Assembly (NCBI GenBank): GCA_023653785.1
Contig: JAMKCH010078931.1
Location: 1-64,000, forward strand
Direction: 5' to 3'
Length of the DNA stretch: 64,000 bases
Source of the DNA: Ophioderma brevispina
Taxonomy: Eukaryota > Echinodermata > Ophiuroidea > Amphilepidida > Ophiodermatidae
The first letter of the stretch is position 1. Each line of letters begins with the position of its first letter. Both the position numbers and the translations under genes were made by a program. This document shows positions 23,674-34,985 of this stretch, one piece after another. The notes beneath the pieces were generated by a model that saw only the letters and a list, made by a program, of their open reading frames with translations, was not told the DNA's origin and did not search any database.

Positions 23674-23933
23674 TTAAGGTGTTGTTCCGAATAGTATGTG
23701 CAGGACAGGGTTGGCAATTTCCCGGGAAAAATACTAGTATTTCCCACCTTGGGCGGGAAATAGTGGAAAATTACGGGAAATATGGTGTAAATAAGGGAAA
23801 TACTGGAATACTGGGAAATACGTCAGAATACCGGAATCTATAGTATGTAAGAAATTGAAGAACCTCCGGGGGTAGCCTCAAATAAACTCCATTTTACGCT
23901 ATAAATGTTGTGGTGATAAATCTGGGTATATTT
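23674..23933. repeat. Degenerate TTTCCCGGGAAA palindromic repeat
   Basis: Multiple short inverted words (TTTCCCGGGAAA, CCCACCTTGGGCGGG, AATACTGG) start with GTTGGCAATTTCCC at about 23724. They resemble, in opposite orientation, the palindrome cluster at 25630-25735, which ends GGAAATACTGGCCAAC. The two clusters may be the ends of one larger element of about 2 kb. Confidence 0.5.
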
Positions 23934-24501
23934 GCATTGTTTCATTTTCAAATTCAACTCCACTCCAATAATGATTACAATGAAAACCAACAACCAAGAT
24001 AAGTATATTTAGATAATAAGATGAGGCAGGTACCCTGGGTGTGGTGCAAACATTATTGGGACCAACGCAGCCTCATTTATAGGAGTTCCCAATTGCATCA
24101 GAGTATTGATTTCTTTCTTGGGAGAAAGCTTTCCTCAACAGTCTTTCAGGAGCATAATAAATTGAGTTCCTTATAACTTGAAAGGCCTTGTTTTTAATTG
24201 AACATGCAAGTAACTGAGCCCATTGTTGTGCACCTAAAAGAATAGGAGAGTATTAGATTCCTCTTGTTTGACTTAAATGGAAGGATGGACAATAATCATT
24301 AGGTGTTTGGTGAATTCATTCTATGAAAAAGCCTGCAGGACCAGCTTACACTGGGGAAGAATTAAGAAATAAATGATATAATTTTATCCTCACTATTATG
24401 AATACAAGTGCCATGCTATCCAGACCAGTTCTACTTTGTGCATCTTAAACATTAAGTGTGATTAGTATACCTGTGCACTGCATGCACGTCTGCGGCAAAG
24501 T

Positions 24502-25312
24502 TTTTTTTTTGTCTAGGTTTGTTTGGGTTTAGGGTTTAAGTTGGGTTTTATTTTGGTTGGGTATACTTTGCGCCGGGGTGCCCCAAGTTGGCCGCTGCGG
24601 CGCCTGGGTCAGATGATGCTCCTGAGGGCGCTGTCAGCCTTAGCCCCCTACAATCTGTGCGGTAGCGTTTCTTTTTTTTGCGGTTGTTTATTTTTGGGGT
24701 ATAATTGTATTATATGGTCTGGGGCGGGTAGGGTTGGTTGCGGGGATAGTGGGATTTGGAGTGGTAGTACCAGGGAGTGTCGGGGGGGAAAGTTGTTTGT
24801 CACCCGAAAGGGTTGTTGCTGTGGAGGGTTGGGCTACTTGTTTTGTATTAGTGGCATTTTTTTTAGTGTTGTTTTGGTTTGATTGTTTTTTTGGCGAGTT
24901 ATTTGTTTTTGTTTTAGAGGTGGTGAATTGTTTGTTATTTTTGGTTGGGGGGTTTCGGTTTTTTTTTTATTATTTGTGGTTGATACGCTTGGTTTTTTTT
25001 CAGGGGGGTTGTTGGTCTTTGGGGTTTGTATGGTGTTTTTATATCTATAAGTTCCCCGAGGGGTGAATGGGGGCGGAGGGGTGGGGGGGGCGGGATGCAG
25101 GGGGGTGGGGGGTTGAAGGTGCGTTGGGGGCCGGGTGGAGCGGGGAAGTGGGGGTTGTTGGGGAGGGGGGGTGGGGGTGTGTGGGTCTTGTTTGTTTTGT
25201 TGGTGTGTCGTTTTTTTGTTTCGGATTGGTTGTTTTGGGGTTGGTTGAGGTTTGGTTGTTTGTCTGTTTGTTTTTTGGAGTTTTTTTTTGTTTTGTGTTT
25301 TTAGTTTTTTTT
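24502..25312. repeat. GT-rich low-complexity insert, absent from copy 2
   Basis: About 0.8 kb, mostly G and T on the plus strand, with very few A or C. In copy 2 the corresponding position is only a few bases long (GCAAAGTTAGTTTCTTTACC at about 32176). It has no repeat unit and no TIRs. Open frames rich in Gly, Val, Phe and Trp (up to 119 codons) follow from the composition and are not credible genes. It contains many G-runs (25060-25170) able to form G-quadruplexes. Confidence 0.75.
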
Positions 25313-25619
25313 GTTAGGTTATTTACTGAGCCAATTAGTGATATTGTCTATCTGTGACTATTAGCCATTATATTTTGTAGTAATTTTGATATGCTTGAGG
25401 GAGAAATGATGAGATTTAAATTGAAATGGGCAAGAAATCTACAGATCAAAAGAATTGAGTCCAAATAACCAAGTTAGTGATTTTAAAATGAAAAACACCA
25501 ATCAACCCCTCCCCTGGTCATTTATTGCACGAAAGTCCTTATCTGTGGTGGTTAGTTAATTTTCATGATATTTTTATTTTAAAGAAAATTAAGTTTTGAA
25601 AATTTTAAATTTCACTTTT

Positions 25620-25740
25620 GAAAGTGATATATTTTCCAGTATTTCCCGTTTTTGCCAAGATATGGCCTGGTGGTATTACCGGTAAATACCGGTATTACCG
25701 CCCGGTATTTCCCGGGGCGGAAATACTGGCCAACTTGCTT
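25620..25740. repeat. CCGGTATTTCCCG palindrome cluster, copy 1
   Basis: Alternating ACCGGTAAATACCGGT words and a CCCGGTATTTCCCGGGGCGG hairpin half. It corresponds to 32465-32590 in copy 2, with several one-base losses that spoil the perfect symmetry seen there. Confidence 0.65.
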
Positions 25741-26437
25741 TGGGACCACCATGATTTACCCGGACGTAGTATCAATTTGATGATAGATTATATTAAAGGC
25801 TTGTAAAACACCTATTTTTCTCATTGTCTTCCTGAAATTTTCAGCTTTCAAATCCATTCTGATTCAAAGATACTGACAAAAAATGCCGTTTTAATGGTTA
25901 ACCATAATTATTGCCAAAGTGGTGAATAGGATAGTTGCAATATTGCATAAAAACTTGAGTTTGTCCCACGCACTGGTGGACAGTGTATACAATTGTCGGC
26001 TCTATATCAGGTAGATAACACGATAGACAAACATGCGAGCGGAGCAAAGCACCTTTAATGTGTGATGTTTTGCATGTTTAACGTTAAACGTCTGACTAAT
26101 TTTTTACAAGTAGAGACCGTTTCAGGTGTTCAGAATATCAGAGAAATTGCCAAACAACTAACCCATCTTTGGAAAGTTCCGTACTTTTTATACAAGAGAA
26201 AATGTGCCACATAAACCTGTGAAAGCAAAGGATTGGAAAAAATCAAATCATGCAAGTTAAGGTTGCTGAAGGAATCCCTTAGCAAGGATTCCAAACAAGG
26301 GGGGAACTTGTAGCTAAAGCACTACCTACGTCGTTTCATTTACTTGTGTAATCCTCAAATGGTGCAAACTTATCGCAAGAAAAAAAAAGAACAGCGGTTG
26401 AATTGCCTCCATATTGATGTAGATAACAATAAAAGAC

Positions 26438-28095
26438 TGAAGGTACGTTCATACTTCCACTGCACGGCGGTGCAGTGCAGGGAATTTTACTCTGGCAACA
26501 ACGGAGGAAGTGAAAAAATTGTGCCCCTAAGAACCACTCTTGAGGCAAAGGAGGATAACAGAGCCAATTACAACCAGGACCGATCCAACCTTTGTTCAAT
26601 TCAACAAGACCCCTCAGTGGAACACAACGGCGCCATTTCCATACATGCCCGCCCTCCCGCCCCGCTCAGCCCTACCCACCCACAGCTGGACCCGCGACAC
26701 CGATTTCACACTGACTAGATCTCCGAATCCCAAAACGAGATCTACTCTGGTTCGGAACCATGCAAAAGCAGCACCTCCTCACCCCAACTTGCTGAAACTA
26801 GAGGGGCCCTCCAAGACGATGGCAAAGCTTGTTCGCTAACCCCCTCACATCCGCATCAGAGCTAGTGACCAACAGATGTGGATCCAACGGAACGCGAATC
26901 AAGATAAAACCACATAAACCACGGAAGACGGGACCGTGCCACACAACAAACAAAAACAAGGTGACAAAAGCAAGCGATCCCCAGACGAAAATTTAAGTGA
27001 ACCTAACAAGAGGAGAAATTCTTATTGCATTACAATTAACCACGCCTCCCCTGAGCCCCGGACCTCCCACCCAGCAAAAGCATTTAAAGACCGAGAAAAG
27101 GTCACGGTGTGCCACCGACACTGGCCCGCTAACCCCTCGACCACAAAGGCAAGGACAACTCCTACCAACATTTCCCTTCCAACAGTGTTGCCTAAAAATT
27201 TAGAGAAGAAAAAAGAACAAGTGAAGCAGACACAAGAATCCCCAGGCCGAAAAAGAGAACAGAGATTTTCCCTCGCTTTGATGTGATGACACGCAAATGA
27301 ACATTCAATTGAGTGTGATTTGTAATGTGAACAAGGTAAATTCGCTGCATGACTATGCATTGCTGGTACTTTTTTTTGCATACAATGCAATGCATCATAA
27401 TGAACTGTAAAAGAAAATACGGTTATGGCAAGATGTTTACTGAATTGCCATTGCAAGTGTAAGGAGTCGTTCATACTTTCAGGCAATGTGCACGTGAGCC
27501 ATCTGCAGGGTCCGAACGTACCGCCATGTAGTGAGAGAGGACCCATAAGGAGGATCGCAGACAAGATCCCCACGACATTCCCGACCCTAGAGTGAACACA
27601 CCAAGGACAGAGGGCATCCATGGGAGCGGCAAGGGCTGTCCGAACAAGACTTCACCAACAGAGAAAGACCGCACACCAGACGTTAGGAGGGAATTGTAGT
27701 CATCTGATCCCCCAGACTTTCCCTCCTCTCCTCCCCCATGTTAGGAACTCACACCGACAACAGTTATCCATTGCACTGGAAGAGAAGAAGGCACAACGTT
27801 CCCCCGATGAATAAAGGACACGACCTACCAGTCTCTATGAAACTGACAACCCAACCCGAAAGAAACCCCATCGAAAACTTTGAAGTGTCAGTATGGAAAG
27901 AACTGGTACAATGATGGGCATACTGCAAGCAATTGCTCAGTAGCTGACCCCCTCCTTAACAGGACTTCAGCCGCATTCGCCCACCAGTAGAAGGAGAGAA
28001 GAGTTTTGGCAGGTCCTTCTTAGGTCTGAATGGCAGTATTGCAATGCAATGGCAAATGAAGTCCCCTATGAAGAGGACATCCATGTAGGGAGAGC
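26438..28095. repeat. CTGCA inverted-repeat element, scrambled and AC-enriched in copy 1
   Basis: The left end (GGTACGTTCATACTTCCACT) and right flank (AATGCAATGGCAAATGAAGT) match the ends of the 747-bp element at 33268-34014 in copy 2. Between them this copy is about twice as long, and two stretches (about 26530-27290 and 27490-27840) are A/C-rich, T-poor and without counterpart. Short islands of homology remain, for example GATGTGATGACACGCAAATG near 27280. Long open frames here (199 codons on the minus strand) are judged compositional. Confidence 0.6.
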
Positions 28096-28513
28096 AGGGT
28101 CAGATATACTTGGTGCTCCCCGTACATGGTCTAATTAACCTCTAAGATCTGTCATACAAGAAAAACGTCCAAAGGGTATCCAACATGAAAAAACGCCCTG
28201 GTTAAGCAGAAAAATTGAATAGAACAAGAAGAGTCTGAGCTGTACTTACAGGCCACGGTTTGAATTCTGTTACTCTTTACGGAGATGTTTCCTTACACAT
28301 GCAAAATGAAAAACAGGCAAGGACCCCTTGCAGGAGCGTTGCAATGCTAACCTTAACAGATGTGCTTTAACATTTCCTAAAATACTTAAGTTACTCAAGT
28401 ACTCTTACGGGTAGGCCAGTGAGAATTACTACACATCATGAATATTTAGTGAACCACAGTGATCCTGTTATCGGCCACATGCATAAAAGAGTTCTAATTT
28501 TTCCCATTTGTGC

Positions 28514-28815
28514 TTAAAGGTGAACAAGCGATTTTATTAATCCGGAAGCACTCAAGAGATGTTTACATTTTCTTTCACTACAAAAAGTTTTAAAGTGAAA
28601 CAAAAGGGCAATTTTATTATGCTTATATTTCTATTATTTGTTCTCATAGCGAAATTTGAAATTTACGATTTTTACCACAATAAATAATTCTCAGGTTAAT
28701 CCCTTTCAGATTGGGATATTGTTTATGGAAAAACCTATCCAGTTGCAAATGAGGATTTTTTTCAATTTAGGTTTAGGGACACCTGCTATGTGAAAATCTC
28801 GAGTTGCCCCTTGAA
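28514..28815 (+). mobile_element. TTAA element, family A, copy 3 (in duplicated segment)
   Basis: Starts TTAAAGGTGAACAAGCGATT and ends AAATCTCGAGTTGCCCCTTGAA. The internal ATTGGGATATTGTTTATGG block aligns with the family. It is the same insertion as the one at 34402 because it lies at the same place in the duplicated segment. Confidence 0.7.
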
Positions 28816-28844
28816 CACAAAGGTTGCAGAAGGTACAGGGAGAT

Positions 28845-29090
28845 ATTCAAAATTCTGCAATCAACATGGCTCACTCTAGCTCTGCAGTAGTACCACAAGT
28901 ATTGCTGTACCACATATACTTATACCGCATGTCCAGAGGAAGCAGTTTGAATTCGTTCACTTCCATTTTTTTGTACATAATGCAATTTCTGAGGTATAGT
29001 AACATGGTTTATTTCAGGCAAGTAAGTGAAAATACTGTACCTTGGTGGTGAAAGATGGAAACTACCTTCTGAAGTCAGCAGAGTGAGATA
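28845..29090 (+). other. Possible small exons, copy 1 (weak)
   Basis: An open stretch containing SSSAVVPQVLLYH is followed about 100 bases later by ATGGTTTATTTCAG, a good splice acceptor, and a short open block (KDGNYLLKS). Both blocks are unusually well preserved between the two 6-kb copies, the second being almost unchanged over some 60 bases. In this copy the first frame is lost after LYH because of indels. Function is unknown. Confidence 0.25.
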
Positions 29091-30688
29091 GTCTCGATCA
29101 TTCAACACCTCGGGAACATTTTTTCTCTCCTTTCCTCTAAAACCTCGGTTGTATTTGTATAATATTAATCATATGTGAAAACTAAATTTACCACATTCTC
29201 ACCAAAAATAATTTAACATCAAGAAAATTAACATTTTTGCCATATCACACTACCTCCTATATTACTGATAGCATTCTCTCAATATGTGAAAGCTGTATCG
29301 TTTAATAAAATAGTACCATCTACCTTTTACCCAGGGTCGATAAAAGTGATGGATGGATGGAAAATTAAAATGCTTTTGAAAAAACCCTTTGAAACATCAT
29401 CTCCTCTACTTTTGTACAGGAAAAAAATGTTTAGATTATCATTCTGCTATCATTATCAGTTTTGAGCAAGATAATAACAAAGTTGGACACTTATCAATTT
29501 ATGATCAACATTATAACACACAACCTAAAAAAGCTAATTTCTTGAAATGCATTTTTTTTAAAACTTAACACTTAAAACTTAATCACTATGGCTGGTGTTC
29601 TCTAAGGGGTTCTAACTTTTTCTATTACCTTTTATCTGCATATTGATACCAATAAATATAAATTATTCCAATGAGGAATCACACTTCTAATTTCAAAGTA
29701 AAGCTTCAAATAACACGATTTCCGTCATGTAGGACACTATCCAATGACCATTTACTTTTAATTAAACTGCTTTTAAACTGAAACACATGTATGAACGTGA
29801 AAATAACCATATCAAGTTTGTTTGCGAAACTATTTTACGTCTAACATACAATTATACTTGTCTCTTGAACCTATCGACTTTCTCTATTTAAAAAAAAAAC
29901 CACTGCCGTATTTCTTCAAACAACAGTTAAATAACGTTTCCTGAAACACAAAGAGCAGCAACTGAATCTTTTGGGGACCAGCACAGCAGAAACACATGCC
30001 AAACAAGATACAAACATTATATTCAAAAAACAAGTACTTTACATAGTTCATGCAACTAATGATTATCATGACGAGTATTGGAGTAAAATTATACAACTCA
30101 TTTTCAAGTAAATAATACTAATAATACAAATTCCTATGGTCTCCCTGAAGAGTATATCTATTATAGAAACAATGACTTCCTAGCACGAAACAGTGTTTCT
30201 GATTTGAACAAAAATATACAAAAATTGGTTGTAAAAGAGTTGAGATGATCCACGGAAGCCATAGAGAAGAGCGTCTGTGGAGGGTGGGATTATGCGGAAA
30301 GTTCCTTAAAGTAATAAATATTTCTTTTAATGTTAAGTCCCCAGAAAATGAAGAGGAAGTTAAACTATAATACCTTAACGATCTAGATTGAAAAAAGAAA
30401 AGAAATAAGCTCTAGGTTACACCATATAATATCAACAAATTGGCACAATAAACAGGTAGTATATGTGACATTCAGAATAAGAACTTTGATCCATTTTTTT
30501 TGTCGGATTATGTACATGATTCCCTAAAGCACAAAAAAAAAAAGAATGCGAAACTGAATTACCATATACAGGATCCAAATCAGAGCAGATAGTATGAGGG
30601 GCTATTCTTGAAGTAAAAAACAGGGGAGCTCAAGGGTAATCTAATTGCCAGCCATAATATGAAATCCTGTTACAAATATTGTGAGAAT
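29091..30688. other. No gene recognised; duplicated segment
   Basis: AT-rich sequence that matches 35010-36624 with frequent one-base indels. No coding block could be supported in either copy. Confidence 0.45.
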
Positions 30689-30995
30689 GGGCCTTTCTTT
30701 CGGGCAAGTGTGTGAATTTTAACTTAAAACCGGTAATTTTACTTTAAAACCCTATGCTGTTTGTCAACGGTAACCAATCTGTTAACTTTTTACATTATTA
30801 AAAACATTGAGTCAAAACTAACCAAAAACAAGTTTCCACTTATCTTGAGTTTTTATTTTGTCATAGGGAGAAATACGTTTGGGCACGTGTGTGACCATCA
30901 GAAGCACAACGTGACCAAAACTTTATTGGGTTGAATGAAAGTAAAAATTTACCGGTTTTTGTTTTAGGTCACAAACGTGACCAAAGGATGGTCCC
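30689..30995. mobile_element. Palindromic MITE family M5, copy 1
   Basis: Counterpart of 36625-36921. The left arm (CTTAAAACCGGTAATTTTAC) and right arm (GTAAAAATTTACCGGTTTT) form long TIRs, extended by GGGCC outside. Inner GTGTGTGACC...CGTGACCAAA words form a second fold. Several indels break the perfect stems seen in copy 2. Confidence 0.65.
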
Positions 30996-32524
30996 GATTG
31001 GCTAAGACATTATCTCCACCAATCAAAAATGACCACACACAGTATTAATTCAATGAATGGAACACAATCAAATAGCTGCAAGAAGTATGGATAATTCCAG
31101 TAAGGTGGAACAGAGGGGAAAATGTTATATCTTCACCTATTATGAATTCTTTACAAACTTCTGTTAAATGGATTCAATTGCAGAATAAGAAATTTCATGT
31201 ACTACAAAAAATAGCATATTAAGTTATACTTTGTCTGGATTGAACTTGAAGGAGTGGCGTTCATAGCTTGCACAGTCTAAATGTGCGAATCGCAGAGTAA
31301 GCCGCAGCTGTAATCACGGGCATACAAAGTCGGCGTCCTGTGGCGACACGCATGCATCAAAATAATGTCAAATTGCATGAAAACACATATTTCTTGAGGG
31401 CTCAGACACTGGACACCCGCCAGATGGGTTCAGGATCGACCAGGATCCAGCAGCCTGGGGGTGCAAGCTCTGATACGCTCATGACATAAGACGCAAAAAT
31501 GGCAAGATGTAACTTGGACACAATGCGGGTGTGAAATTGTTGTCCCACATTTAACATTTTGATATTTCTCGGGAAATTTGAATTAATACCCAGTAAAGGT
31601 TATTTGGTTACATTGGTGTTTATTTCAATGGTTTAATTCAAATTCAACTCCACTCCACTAATTGATTACAATAAACCAACAACAAGCATAGTATTATTTA
31701 GATAATCAGATGAGGCAGGCTACCCTGGGTGTGGTTCTAAACATTATTTTGACAATCAGAACTTCATTTCTGAGGAGTTCAATTGCTCCAGAGCTCCTGG
31801 GAGACAGCTTTCCTCAACAGTCTTTCAGGAGCATAATAAATTGGGTTCCTTATTACTTGAAAGGCCCCTGTTTTTTATATGACATGCAAGTAACTGAGCC
31901 CCTTGTTGTGCACCTAAATGAACTCAGGAGAGTTATTAGCTCTCCTCTTATTTTTATAAATGAAGGCCTGGACAATAAATAATTAGGTGTTTGGTTGAAT
32001 TCATTCTTATGAAAAAGCCTGAGGACCAGCTACACTTGGATAGAATTAAGAAATAAATGATATAATTTATATATATAGAATAAAAGCTGCCATGCATCCA
32101 GCCAGTTCTACTTTGTGCATCTTAACATGTACTTGTGATTTAGTATACCTGTGCACTGCACTGCACTGTCTGCTGGCAAAGTTAGTTTCTTTACCTGAGC
32201 CAATTAGTGAATATTGTCTATCTGTGACTATTTAGCCACTTATATTTTGTAGTAATTTTGATATGTTGAGAGAAATGATGGATTAAATTGAAATGTGCAA
32301 GAATCTACAGATCAAAAGACTTGAGTCCAATAACCAAGTTAGTGATAAAATGAAAACACCATCAACCCCCCTCCCCTGAGTCATTTATTGCATGAAAGTG
32401 CTTATCTGTGTTTGTTAGTTAATTTTCATGATATTTTAAAGAAAATTAAGTTTTGAAAATGTTACTTTTTGAGTATTTCCCGGTATTTCCCAGTATTTCC
32501 CGTTTTTGCCAAGATATGCCTGGT

Positions 32525-32585
32525 GGTATTTACCGGTAAATACCGGTATTTACCGCCCGGTATTTCCCGGGGCGGGAAATACCGG
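32525..32585. repeat. Stacked palindromes of GGTATTTACC and CCGGTATTTCCCG
   Basis: GGTATTTACC, its complement GGTAAATACC, and GGTATTTACC again lie head to tail at 32525-32554, giving two overlapping perfect 20-bp palindromes. Directly after comes a perfect hairpin: CCGGTATTTCCCG at 32557-32569 pairs with CGGGAAATACCGG at 32573-32585 around a GGG loop. The cluster is followed by CCAACTCTGC, similar to the inverted GTTGGC at 23724. Confidence 0.85.
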
Positions 32586-33267
32586 CCAACTCTGCTTTGG
32601 GACCACCCTGATTTACCCGGAAGTAGTATCAATTTTGATATCAGATTAAAGGCTGTACAACACATATTTTTCTCATTGTCTTCCTGAAATTTCAGCTTTC
32701 AAATCCATTCTGTTCCCAAGATACTGACAAAAAATGCCGTTTTAATGGTTAACCATCAATACTTGCAAAGTGGTGAATAGGACGTTGCACTATGCATAAA
32801 AACCTTGAGTTTGTTTCCCACGCTACTTGGTGGCCAGTGTATACAATTGTCAGGCTCTCATATCAGGTAGATAACACGATAGACAAACATTGGAGCAAGC
32901 ACCTTTAAGTGTGAATGTTTGCAATGTTTAACTTAACCGTCTGACTAATACAAGTAGAGGACGTCAGGTGTTCAGAATATCAGAGAAATTGCCAAACAAC
33001 CTAACCATTCTTTGGAAAGTCCTGTATTTTTATACAAGGAGAAAATGTGCCAATTAAACCTGTGAAAGCAAAGGATTGGAAAATCAAATGCAGTTAAGGT
33101 TGCCTTTGAAGGAATCCCTTAGCAGGATTCCAACCAAGGACCTTGTAGCATAAAGCAATACTAACGTCCGTTTCATTTACTTGTGTTAATCCTCAAATGT
33201 TGCAACTTATAATACAAAAAGCACCAGCGGGTTGAATTGCTATTGATGTAGCTAACATAAAAGACTG

Positions 33268-34014
33268 AAGGTCCGTTCATACTTCCACTGCACTGCATTT
33301 GCAGTGCAGTGAATTTACTGCAATGTTCCGTCACTTCCGCTGCACTTCTAATCGATTTACTGCAGGTCACCGGTTGCAGTACATCGCAGTAAACTTGTGA
33401 AGGATTGCAGTAAAATTGGCGTACTACACCCCACTGCATCTTGATGCATCACCAGTTCAAATTATGCCGCACATTTCAACATCAGGTACAATTCCCGTGA
33501 AATAAAAAGATTAAATATGGGGAGAAAGGAAGAAAGTAAATATACAGCAGTCAAAATAAAAGAGATGATGACACGCAATGACATTCAATTGAGTTGTTAT
33601 TTTGGTTCCAAGGAAATTCGCTGCATTGCTCTGCATTGCATTGTACTGCATACAATGCACTGCATCATACTGCATTTCAATGCAATACGGTGCAGTGTTT
33701 ACTGCATTGCATTGCAGTGAAGGTTCGTTCATACTTTGCTGCACTGTGCAGTGCAGTGCCGATATATCGATCACTTGCTGAAGCAACTCAACGTAATCTG
33801 CTGCAGTTAAAATAAATTTAACTCGGTTGCAGTACCGCAATGCAGTATACTGGACAGAGACCGTAATTCGAGCACTGCAACTTACCGCAATGCACATTGC
33901 AGTGTAGTATGAACGAACTTTTAAAGAGGGCATACTGCAAGCAATTGCAGTAACGATTTTGGTAGGCTGCATTGCAGTATTGCACTGCAATGCAATGAAG
34001 TATGAACGGACCTT
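33268..34014. mobile_element. CTGCA-rich TIR element with an internal related element
   Basis: AAGGTCCGTTCATACTTCCA at the left is inverted at the right as TATGAACGGACCTT. The interior is packed with TGCAGTGCAG, CTGCATTGCA and similar self-complementary words. A second set of related ends, AAGGTTCGTTCATACTTTGC at 33719 and GTATGAACGAACTTTT near 33922, encloses a 204-bp inner unit, indicating nested or composite insertion of related elements. Open frames here merely follow the repeat and are not genes. Confidence 0.7.
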
Positions 34015-34401
34015 TAGGGATAGCAGGTCAGATTATCCTGGTGCTCCGTACATTGTCTAATTAACCTCTAAGCTCTGTCATACAAAGCACAAGAAAGTTA
34101 ACATGAAAAAAGGTTAACATAACAATTGAATAGAACCAAATAGTCTGACTGTTACAGCAGGTTTGAATTCTGTACTCTTTACGGAGATGTTTCCTTACAC
34201 AATGCAATCAAACTAAGGCGAGAGTTGCAATGCATAACCTTCAACATATTTGCTACTTAACATTTCCTAAAATACTCAGTTACTCAATTACTCTATACGG
34301 GTATGGCAGTGAGAATTACTACACCTCATGAATATTTATGAACCACCGTGATCCTGTTATCGGCCAACATGCATAAAAGAGTTCTATTTTCCCATTTGTG
34401 C

Positions 34402-34703
34402 TTAAAGGTGCAACAAGAGATTTTAATACATCCATGAAGCACTCAATAGATTTCTTACATTTTCTTTAGCTACAAAAGTCTTAAAAGTGAAAACAAAGGG
34501 CAATTTTATATGCTTATATTTCATATATTTGTTCTCATAGGAAATTTGAAATTTCACGATTTTTGTACCAAATAAATAATTCTCAGTTTAATCCTTTCAG
34601 ATTGGGATATTGTTGATAGAAAACCTTACTCCAGTGCAAAATTGAGGATTTTCATATTTTTTAGGGACACCTGCTATGTGAAATCTCTAGTTGCCCCTTT
34701 GAA
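34402..34703 (+). mobile_element. TTAA element, family A, copy 4 (in duplicated segment)
   Basis: Starts TTAAAGGTGCAACAAGAGAT, the exact family A end, and finishes AAATCTCTAGTTGCCCCTTTGAA. TTTTTGTACCAAATAAAT and the ATTGGGATATTG block are the internal landmarks. It lies directly upstream of the possible exon at 34713. Confidence 0.75.
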
Positions 34704-34712
34704 CACACAGGT

Positions 34713-34985
34713 GCAGCAGTGTACAGGGAAATATTCAAAATTCTGCATCAACATGGCTCACTCTAGCTCTGCAGTAGTACCACAAGTATTGCTGTACCAC
34801 ATGATACTATACCGCATGACTCAGAGTGAAGCAGTTGAATTTGTTCACTTTCCAATTTTATTTTCTACATAATTTGCAATTTCTGAGGTATAGTAACATG
34901 GTTTATTTCAGGCAAGTAGTGCAAAATACTGTCCCTTGGTGTTGAAAGATGGAAACTACCTTCTGAAGTCCAGCAGAGTGAGATA
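34713..34985 (+). other. Possible small exons, copy 2 (weak)
   Basis: After CCTTTGAACACACAG, a passable splice acceptor, an open block includes SSSAVVPQVLLYH and MTQSEAVEFV. About 50 bases later ATGGTTTATTTCAG introduces a second block (AKYCPLV.KDGNYLLKSS) that ends near AGCAGAGTGAGA, a weak donor. The first block faintly recalls the helix after the active site of dual-specificity phosphatases, but the CX5R signature is absent, so no function is assigned. The donor of the first block is unclear. Confidence 0.3.

Larger units (their letters stand above)
23934..31626 (+). repeat. 6-kb segmental duplication, copy 1 (expanded)
   Basis: From AAATTCAACTCCACTCCA at about 23950 to GTGTTTATTTCA at about 31626, this segment is repeated in the same order and orientation at 31624-37699. 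Differences are mostly one-base insertions and deletions rather than substitutions. This copy is longer (about 7.7 against 6.1 kb) because it has a GT-rich insert at 24502-25312 and extra AC-rich sequence within 26438-28095. It lacks about 155 bp present at 37265-37418 in copy 2. The direct junction and indel-dominated differences fit two haplotypes or two noisy read consensuses placed end to end at least as well as a true tandem duplication. Confidence 0.85.

Noticed and set aside
24502..25312. GT-rich block considered as a telomere-like array
   Set aside because: No fixed TTAGGG-type or other regular unit; G- and T-runs are irregular.
24523..25357. Gly/Val/Phe-rich open frames of 92-119 codons that look membrane-like
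   Set aside because: They come from the GT-rich insert, which is nearly free of A and C, so stops are rare and hydrophobic codons common.
27022..27621. 199-codon open frame on the minus strand, the longest in the window
   Set aside because: It lies in the AC-rich, T-poor stretch absent from the second 6-kb copy. The bias suppresses stop codons, and the product shows no domain.
34713..34860. Dual-specificity phosphatase homology
   Set aside because: Only a faint similarity to the post-active-site helix; the CX5R motif is absent, so no family is claimed.
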